Below are positions 33,666 through 38,067 of a DNA stretch of 38,067 bases, piece by piece (positions within the stretch are counted from its first letter, which is position 1; every line of letters begins with the position of its first letter). The stretch spans positions 1 through 38,067 of the forward strand of contig JAHEKR010000014.1 in NCBI GenBank assembly GCA_024638225.1, written 5' to 3'. The stretch is from Flavobacteriaceae bacterium (lineage in GTDB: Bacteria; Bacteroidota; Bacteroidia; Flavobacteriales; Flavobacteriaceae). Under the pieces are notes generated by a model. That model saw only the letters and a program-made list of their open reading frames with translations, ran no database searches and had not been told where the DNA came from. Both the position numbers and the translations under genes were made by a program.

Positions 33666-34356
33666 TTTCTAGCAATTTACGAACATCCTCAAGCAGCATG
33701 TCAGTGCCCTGAGTATCCAATTCATCTTCTGGAATCCCTAAATAATAAACAATCGGGTTGCCAAATAGATCAGTCCTTGAACGAAGATAACCCTTTTGGT
33801 CAACTAAGGCAAAATATCCTTGGTGCTCAAAGCCTCCAGCCACTTGTGGATTAATCCCCGCAAAAATATTAAATCCCTTGTTTGCTAAGGCGAAAATATC
33901 AGCTGATTCGCCAGTAAGAAAATGCCAGTTTTGACTAAAAACACCCAAACTCTCGGAATATCGCTTTAACTGTTCTGGAGTGTCCTTTTCTGGGTCAATA
34001 GTAAAGGAAGCAATTCCAAAATCATCTCGATGTCCGAAAGCTTCTTCCAAACGTTTCATATTGGCGTTCATGATCGGACAAATCGTAGGACAGGTAGAGA
34101 AGAAAAACTCAATAACATACACTTTACCCAAGTAATCTTCGTTCGAAATAATGCGTTTGTCTTGATTTGTAAACACAAAGTCAGGAACCTTTTTGGCTTC
34201 ACCATTTAAGCGAATGTAGGCCAGAGATTTTGGTGCACTAAGCCTGTTATTGTCCACCAAACTAGCCTCTTGAAAACGGTTAATAATACGAGGGATAAAG
34301 AGGATGCCAAACACCAAAACAATAAAGGCGACAGCTATGTAGGAATACTGACGCAT
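33655..34356 (-). CDS. SCO1/SenC-family copper chaperone
   Basis: 233 residues. An N-terminal membrane anchor (about 6-23) is followed by a periplasmic thioredoxin fold. The copper ligands are visible: CxxxC in FFSTCPTICPIMN and a distal histidine in GGFEHQGYFALVD. DPEKDTPEQLKRYSE is a family block. It delivers copper to the CuA centre of cytochrome c oxidase or keeps its cysteines reduced. It lies 1 bp after the cysteine-free gene and overlaps DUF420. Confidence 0.95.
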   Translation of the reverse strand: MRQYSYIAVAFIVLVFGILFIPRIINRFQEASLVDNNRLSAPKSLAYIRLNGEAKKVPDFVFTNQDKRIISNEDYLGKVYVIEFFFSTCPTICPIMNANMKRLEEAFGHRDDFGIASFTIDPEKDTPEQLKRYSESLGVFSQNWHFLTGESADIFALANKGFNIFAGINPQVAGGFEHQGYFALVDQKGYLRSRTDLFGNPIVYYLGIPEDELDTQGTDMLLEDVRKLLENEK

Positions 34357-34357
34357 A

Positions 34358-34981
34358 TTAACGTATTGCTTTTTGGTTGTATTTTTTGAGTGCCATGCGG
34401 TACTCTGCCAAGATTACCTTTACGTCATCAACCATATTGTTATTGATGTCGGCAACAGATCGAGCGTCATAGCCAACAAAGTCATCATCGTCACGACCAC
34501 GCAAATTGCCTTCGCGATCTACGATAAACACATACGGGCTAGCATCATTTTGGTCTAGTTGTAGCGGCAGATACAAACTATCAAAAATGGATGTAAGCTG
34601 TTCTGGTGTTAGGAACGAAAACACCCATCGACTCATATCTGTGCCTGTAGTTCCAGCAAGTTCTTGCTTCAGAAGCTCTGCCTGAGTTTCCGTACCCTTG
34701 GGTAAGGCAATGACAAACTGAAAATCTTCAAACTGATAAAAACGCTTATATATTTTTTGATTTAAGTTAAGTGCCAATCCCTTTTTGTCTTGTAAGGCAC
34801 TGCCGAAAAAGCCCAAAACAGTTATGCGATCGGTAAACTGCACCTCAGCATACTGGCCAATCTCATCAATGTCTTGAGTAAGTACGGGAAGTTTTGCGAA
34901 ATGGTTTACACCTGAGGCAAAAAACAAATACACCACCAGCGGAAAAACAAACAGTACGGCCAGAACAATGTATTTTTTCAT
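34358..34981 (-). CDS. Membrane-anchored, cysteine-free thioredoxin-like protein
   Basis: 207 residues: a transmembrane anchor (residues 4-22), then a soluble domain. The pattern ITVLGFFGSALQDKK, FQFVIALPKG, WVFSFLTPEQL and PYVFIVDREGNLRGR follows the strand-helix order of a thioredoxin/SCO fold, including the cis-Pro-like SPYVFIVD and the DREGNLRG turn. There is no cysteine anywhere in the protein. It may be a non-catalytic SCO relative that helps oxidase assembly. The fold assignment is inferred from pattern, not from a clear family hit. It sits between subunit IV and SCO in the operon. Confidence 0.7.
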   Translation of the reverse strand: MKKYIVLAVLFVFPLVVYLFFASGVNHFAKLPVLTQDIDEIGQYAEVQFTDRITVLGFFGSALQDKKGLALNLNQKIYKRFYQFEDFQFVIALPKGTETQAELLKQELAGTTGTDMSRWVFSFLTPEQLTSIFDSLYLPLQLDQNDASPYVFIVDREGNLRGRDDDDFVGYDARSVADINNNMVDDVKVILAEYRMALKKYNQKAIR

Positions 34982-34988
34982 AAATCAA

Positions 34989-35363
34989 CTAGAAATTCCA
35001 ACTTACGAACCCATCCAACATAACGTTGTAAATGTAATCGGCCTCTACGAGCAGGATAAAAATTAAATATGGGATAAGGATGAGTAGCGGAAGAACAATG
35101 GATGAGGTTAAACTTCGCTTTTCATCTCTTAAGTGCATAAAATCCCATGCAATATAATAGGCCTTAACTAGTGTCAAAATAATGAAAATCCAGTTTAACC
35201 CTTTCATTCCAAAAATAGGTGTAAGTAATATAGCGGGCTTGATAATCCCCAGTGCAACTTCAATTGCCGTAACAATAGACAAGAAAATGAGTACACCCCA
35301 TATTTTTTGTTGATTGGACTTAAAGGTTAAAAGTCCGCGGAAAATAGATAGTTTATGTGCCAT
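34989..35363 (-). CDS. Cytochrome c oxidase subunit IV-like protein
   Basis: 124 residues with three transmembrane helices. KLSIFRGLLTFKSNQQKIWG leads into helix 1; the AYYIAWDFMHLRDEKRS segment after helix 2 matches the prokaryotic COX4/CyoD-like family. The ATG at 35363 lies 1 bp downstream of the cox3 stop; longer frames to 35537 run into cox3 and are rejected. It is a small accessory subunit that stabilises the haem-copper oxidase. Confidence 0.88.
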   Translation of the reverse strand: MAHKLSIFRGLLTFKSNQQKIWGVLIFLSIVTAIEVALGIIKPAILLTPIFGMKGLNWIFIILTLVKAYYIAWDFMHLRDEKRSLTSSIVLPLLILIPYLIFILLVEADYIYNVMLDGFVSWNF

Positions 35364-35364
35364 A

Positions 35365-36348
35365 TTATACCAAATAAAAGAAGGTGAAAACAAATACCCA
35401 AACAAGGTCGACAAAGTGCCAATACAAGCCAACTTTTTCAACCATTTCGTAATGGCCACGACGCTCGTAAGTACCCAACAATACGTTAAAGAAAATAATA
35501 ACATTAATAACCACACCTGACAATACGTGGAAGCCATGGAACCCAGTTATAAAGAAGAAAAAATCAGCAAATAGACGATTTCCATATTCGTTATGAATAA
35601 GATTTGCTCCTTCAACAACATGCATCGCTTCGGTAATTTTAACTTCAGAAGCTGCACGGTCTAGTACAATCTTGTGCCCTGTTTGTGCGTCAATCATTTC
35701 GGTTTTGATACGCAGATTCGGATCGGCTAAAAACCCAGCTTGAATCTCAGCAACCGAATAGTTTGGCAAAGAAGATTCGGAAGAAAACCAAATCCCCGAA
35801 TCAGAAGTTTGTTGTATTCGATCTCCCGGAATATCCGCAGCAAAGGATTCTAGAGCAACACGCTTGCCTGAATCAGCAGAAACAAATTGGAGAATCTGAC
35901 CACCTCGAGTTTCAAGAGCGCCGTATTCGCCTTGAATAAAATTCTTCCATTCCCATGCTTGAGAACCAACAAAAATTGCGCCTCCAACAATGGTTAGCAA
36001 CATGTAGACTGCTACCTTTTTTTTGTTCATATGGTGCCCTGCATCTACCGCAAGTACCATAGTAACAGATGAGAAAATTAGGATAAATGTCATCAGAGCC
36101 ACATAATACATAGGTGCATCTATTCCGTGTAAAAACGGAAAGTGATAAAACACCTCATCAGCTATGGGCCATGAGTCTATGTTCTTAAATCGAGAAAAGC
36201 CATAAGCGACTAAAAAACCGGAAAAAGTTAAGGCATCCGAAACAATGAAAAACCACATCATCATTTTTCCGTATGAAGCGTTTAATGGTTTGTTGCCACC
36301 GCCCCAAACATTTTCGTTTTCTACTAAATCGGGTGTTGTTGCTTCCAT
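35365..36348 (-). CDS. Cytochrome c oxidase subunit III, long form
   Basis: 327 residues. The N-terminal half has KMMMWFFIVSDALTFSGFLVAYG and further helices, with a family glutamate in SQAWEWKNF. The C-terminal helices contain FFFFITGFHGFHVLSGV and YWHFVDLVWVFVF, both diagnostic for subunit III. Between them, residues about 141-255 form a polar insertion (GGQILQFVSAD to AMHVVEGANLIHNEYG) absent from standard subunit III; it should sit outside the membrane. I recall such long subunits in flavobacteria. A -7 box (TAATTTTG) is upstream. Located between the short cox3 and subunit IV. Confidence 0.92.
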   Translation of the reverse strand: MEATTPDLVENENVWGGGNKPLNASYGKMMMWFFIVSDALTFSGFLVAYGFSRFKNIDSWPIADEVFYHFPFLHGIDAPMYYVALMTFILIFSSVTMVLAVDAGHHMNKKKVAVYMLLTIVGGAIFVGSQAWEWKNFIQGEYGALETRGGQILQFVSADSGKRVALESFAADIPGDRIQQTSDSGIWFSSESSLPNYSVAEIQAGFLADPNLRIKTEMIDAQTGHKIVLDRAASEVKITEAMHVVEGANLIHNEYGNRLFADFFFFITGFHGFHVLSGVVINVIIFFNVLLGTYERRGHYEMVEKVGLYWHFVDLVWVFVFTFFYLV

Positions 36349-36373
36349 GTATGGTTAAGAGTTAAAGTGATTA

Positions 36374-36381
36374 CAAAATTA
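36374..36381 (-). promoter_or_regulatory. Possible internal promoter before long cox3
   Basis: The minus strand has TAATTTTG, an exact TAnnTTTG match, ending 25 nt before the cox3 ATG at 36348 in a 44-bp gap. No -33 element at proper spacing was found. Confidence 0.35.
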
Positions 36382-36392
36382 CGTATTAAACT

Positions 36393-36968
36393 TTATCTAA
36401 GAAAGAATAGGAATACAAATAAATAAAGCCATAAAAATCCTAAAAAATGCCAAAAGGTATGTGCCAAAACAAAACCTAAGGGCTTATCGTTGTATTTGTC
36501 CTTGGCCAAACCTGCTAGCACAAAAAGTAAAACCACGATACCGCCAATTAAGTGCGCAAAGTGCGCTAAGACCAAAACATAAACAAATGAAGTGGTTACC
36601 GTACTCTCTGCTCCAGTAAAATAAAAGCCCTGACCGACAATAGTTGTAAAGCCAACCCATTGAAATAAGGCAAATAAAACTGCCATAACCAAGGTAACCA
36701 AAGTGTAGGTAATTGCGGTTTTGTTGTTGTTTTCTTTAAGCGATTTAAATGCCAGCCAAAAAGTTAAACTACTTGCCAAAATAATTGCTGTACTGATGTA
36801 AAAAGCTGAGGGCAGACTAAAGTCTTTCAACCAATCGGGTCTTGCCTTGCTGACCACATAGGCACTCGTTAGACCAGCAAACATCATGGTCATGCTGATC
36901 ATCGAAAACCAAAGCATCATTTTTTTGGCTTTGCTTTGAGGGGTAACTAAAGAAGGGTGAAAACTCAT
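36393..36968 (-). CDS. Haem-copper oxidase subunit III, short form
   Basis: 191 residues with five transmembrane helices. SKAKKMMLWFSMISMTMMFAG opens the protein, VGFTTIVGQGFYFTG lies between helices, and VLAHFAHLIGGIVVLLFVLAG with FVLAHTFWHFLGFLWLYLFVF gives the conserved His/Trp block of subunit III. It is paralogous to the next, longer subunit III. The start follows the ctaB stop directly. Both forms together suggest one oxidase with a split or duplicated subunit III; subunits I and II are not in this window. Confidence 0.92.
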   Translation of the reverse strand: MSFHPSLVTPQSKAKKMMLWFSMISMTMMFAGLTSAYVVSKARPDWLKDFSLPSAFYISTAIILASSLTFWLAFKSLKENNNKTAITYTLVTLVMAVLFALFQWVGFTTIVGQGFYFTGAESTVTTSFVYVLVLAHFAHLIGGIVVLLFVLAGLAKDKYNDKPLGFVLAHTFWHFLGFLWLYLFVFLFFLR

Positions 36969-37862
36969 TTATATAAATTTATCTAAAACGTAAATCCACT
37001 GTATAGACGTAATGTACACAATACTAACGATCATTAATTTTCGGGCAGCTTGCTCGTCTTGATTGCGGTATACACCAAAACCATACCAGAGCAATACCAA
37101 GCCTACAATTCCTACTGCAATGGCAGCAGCTATCGACAACTGCAATGTACCACTAAAACCAAAGACAGGGAATATTGAAATAACTATTGTCCAAAGCGTG
37201 TAGAGAATAATTTGCAATGCTGTTGCACGATCGGGTTTGCCTGTGGGCAACATATTGATCCCTGCACGACTATAATCGCTGTGCATTAGCCAGCCAATTG
37301 CCCAAAAATGAGGGAATTGCCAAAAAAACTGAATCATGAATAAAATACCGGGTTCGATTCCAAAGCTGCCTGATGCCGATACCCAACCCAACATAAATGG
37401 AATGGCGCCTGGAATAGCACCAACAAATACAGATAATGGCGTTCGGGTCTTAAGTGGGGTATACGCACAGGTATATAAAAAAACAGAAATAGCACCAAAC
37501 ATGGCCGTTTTTGGATTTAGCACATAGAGCAAAACAAGCCCAATGATGAGCAAGGTGGTTGCTATTCCAAAGGCATAAGGTACAGACATACGGCCTGCGG
37601 GAATAGGGCGATTCCGCGTACGAACCATAAGCGCATCGATATCGCGTTCAATTATTTGATTGTAGGCATTGGAAGCACCTGCCAATCCATAACCACCCAA
37701 AGAAAGTATAAGGATGTGCAGTGCATTTGGACTGGGAACTGCCAATAAATAGCCCGCCAAAGAAGAAAAAACCACACTAAGCGTTAGCCGTGCTTTGGTC
37801 AGTAAAAGTGTATCTGCAATAAAAAGCGACAGCACGGGCAATTTTAGGGTTTTTGTTAACAT
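36969..37862 (-). CDS. ctaB: Haem o synthase (protoheme IX farnesyltransferase)
   Basis: 297-residue UbiA-family prenyltransferase with about eight or nine transmembrane helices. It adds farnesyl to haem b to give haem o, precursor of haem a for the oxidase encoded next to it. The first Asp-rich motif is in ASNAYNQIIERDIDALMVRT with RPIPAGRM. The second region has WAIGWLMHSDYSRAGINMLP. It is the first gene of the oxidase operon, with a candidate promoter upstream. Confidence 0.95.
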   Translation of the reverse strand: MLTKTLKLPVLSLFIADTLLLTKARLTLSVVFSSLAGYLLAVPSPNALHILILSLGGYGLAGASNAYNQIIERDIDALMVRTRNRPIPAGRMSVPYAFGIATTLLIIGLVLLYVLNPKTAMFGAISVFLYTCAYTPLKTRTPLSVFVGAIPGAIPFMLGWVSASGSFGIEPGILFMIQFFWQFPHFWAIGWLMHSDYSRAGINMLPTGKPDRATALQIILYTLWTIVISIFPVFGFSGTLQLSIAAAIAVGIVGLVLLWYGFGVYRNQDEQAARKLMIVSIVYITSIQWIYVLDKFI

Positions 37863-37885
37863 CTAATACAACTCAAAAACGGCTG

Positions 37886-37916
37886 TAAAGATACTGTACA
37901 AATGCAGCTTACGCAA
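37886..37916 (-). promoter_or_regulatory. Candidate promoter of the ctaB-cox operon
   Basis: On the minus strand, TTG (37916-37914), 20 bp, then TATCTTTA (37893-37886), one base off the -7 consensus. The ctaB ATG at 37862 is 23 nt further on. Confidence 0.45.
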
Positions 37917-37951
37917 CGTAATTCGCCCTAAAATAGCTGAAAACGACTTAC

Positions 37952-38067
37952 TTACTGCAAACGAAAGGTAATGGGAATACTAAAAGGTACCCGAACAGGC
38001 CTGCCGCGTTGTTTTCCTGGTGTCATATTGGGTAATTTTCCAATAATTCGTGCCGCTTCTTTTTCCA
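37952..38067 (-). CDS. TonB C-terminal domain (3' end of gene)
   Basis: Minus-strand frame open from the window edge to a TAA at 37952-37954. It encodes about 38 residues including EKEAARIIGKLPNMTPGKQR and GRPVRVPFSIPITFRLQ. The P-G-K-Q-R-G-x-P-V-R-V pattern and the I-P-I-x-F-R-L end are the hallmark of the energy-transducer TonB C-terminal domain of Bacteroidota. The protein would couple inner-membrane energy to TonB-dependent receptors. The N-terminal part lies outside the window. Too short for automatic ORF calling. Confidence 0.88.
   Translation of the reverse strand, partial: EKEAARIIGKLPNMTPGKQRGRPVRVPFSIPITFRLQ

Noticed and set aside
34989-35537. 182-residue version of the subunit IV gene
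   Set aside because: The extra N-terminal part lies in the cox3 coding region; the ATG at 35363 gives a normal subunit IV start.
1-38067. CRISPR arrays, rRNA genes, transposase genes or phage structural genes
   Set aside because: No regularly spaced repeats, rRNA-like sequence, transposase motif or phage module was recognised on either strand.

Overview
The window looks like chromosomal DNA of a member of the Flavobacteriaceae (phylum Bacteroidota). The evidence is two secreted proteins with type IX secretion (T9SS) C-terminal sorting domains, the Bacteroidota promoter element TAnnTTTG upstream of many genes, very little Shine-Dalgarno signal, a folK/deoxynucleoside-kinase fusion, and flavobacterial gene blocks (nadK-DUF6089-uppS-bamA-ompH-ompH-murI; ctaB-cox3-cox3-coxIV-SCO-DUF420). 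The species cannot be named from this sequence.

Layout. Positions 1-3050 are an AT-rich accessory edge. It holds the 5' tip of a signal-peptide gene, a tandem hairpin repeat, a secreted lamin-tail-like protein, a secreted endonuclease I, a C-terminal fragment of a serine recombinase, and a minus-strand tRNA operon (a tRNA-Gly-like relic, tRNA-Gly(GCC), tRNA-Leu(TAA)). The operon has its own promoter and terminator. Positions 3052-18662 hold housekeeping genes: mutS, a TrmH-family methyltransferase, folK-dNK, sppA, a queuosine-precursor transporter, rluF, DUF2797, a GH3-family protein, the proteostasis cluster clpX-clpP-tig, an alpha/beta hydrolase, pdxJ and nadK. Positions 18704-24961 are the envelope-biogenesis block: DUF6089 barrel protein, uppS, bamA, two Skp/OmpH chaperones, a terminator, then murI. 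Positions 24958-27121 carry a gamma-carbonic-anhydrase-like protein, an Nfu-type Fe-S scaffold and tsaB.

Positions 27127-32874 form one minus-strand tripartite efflux operon: ATPase, two FtsX/MacB-like permeases, adaptor, TolC. Positions 32945-37862 form a minus-strand operon for terminal-oxidase assembly and structure: ctaB, two cox3-type subunits, a subunit IV-like protein, a cysteine-free membrane-anchored protein, SCO, DUF420 and a small CxxC protein. The 3' end of a tonB gene closes the window.

Most of the window is conserved core genome, and no clearly new multi-gene system stands out. The observations most worth checking are a matched pair of 15-bp dyads placed symmetrically around the predicted -7 box of the efflux operon; a repeated TAnnTTTG-N4-ATG geometry implying leaderless transcripts; a tRNA-like relic at the head of the tRNA operon; a recombinase remnant running into tRNA-Leu; and an alpha/beta hydrolase with no canonical start codon before its first core strand.
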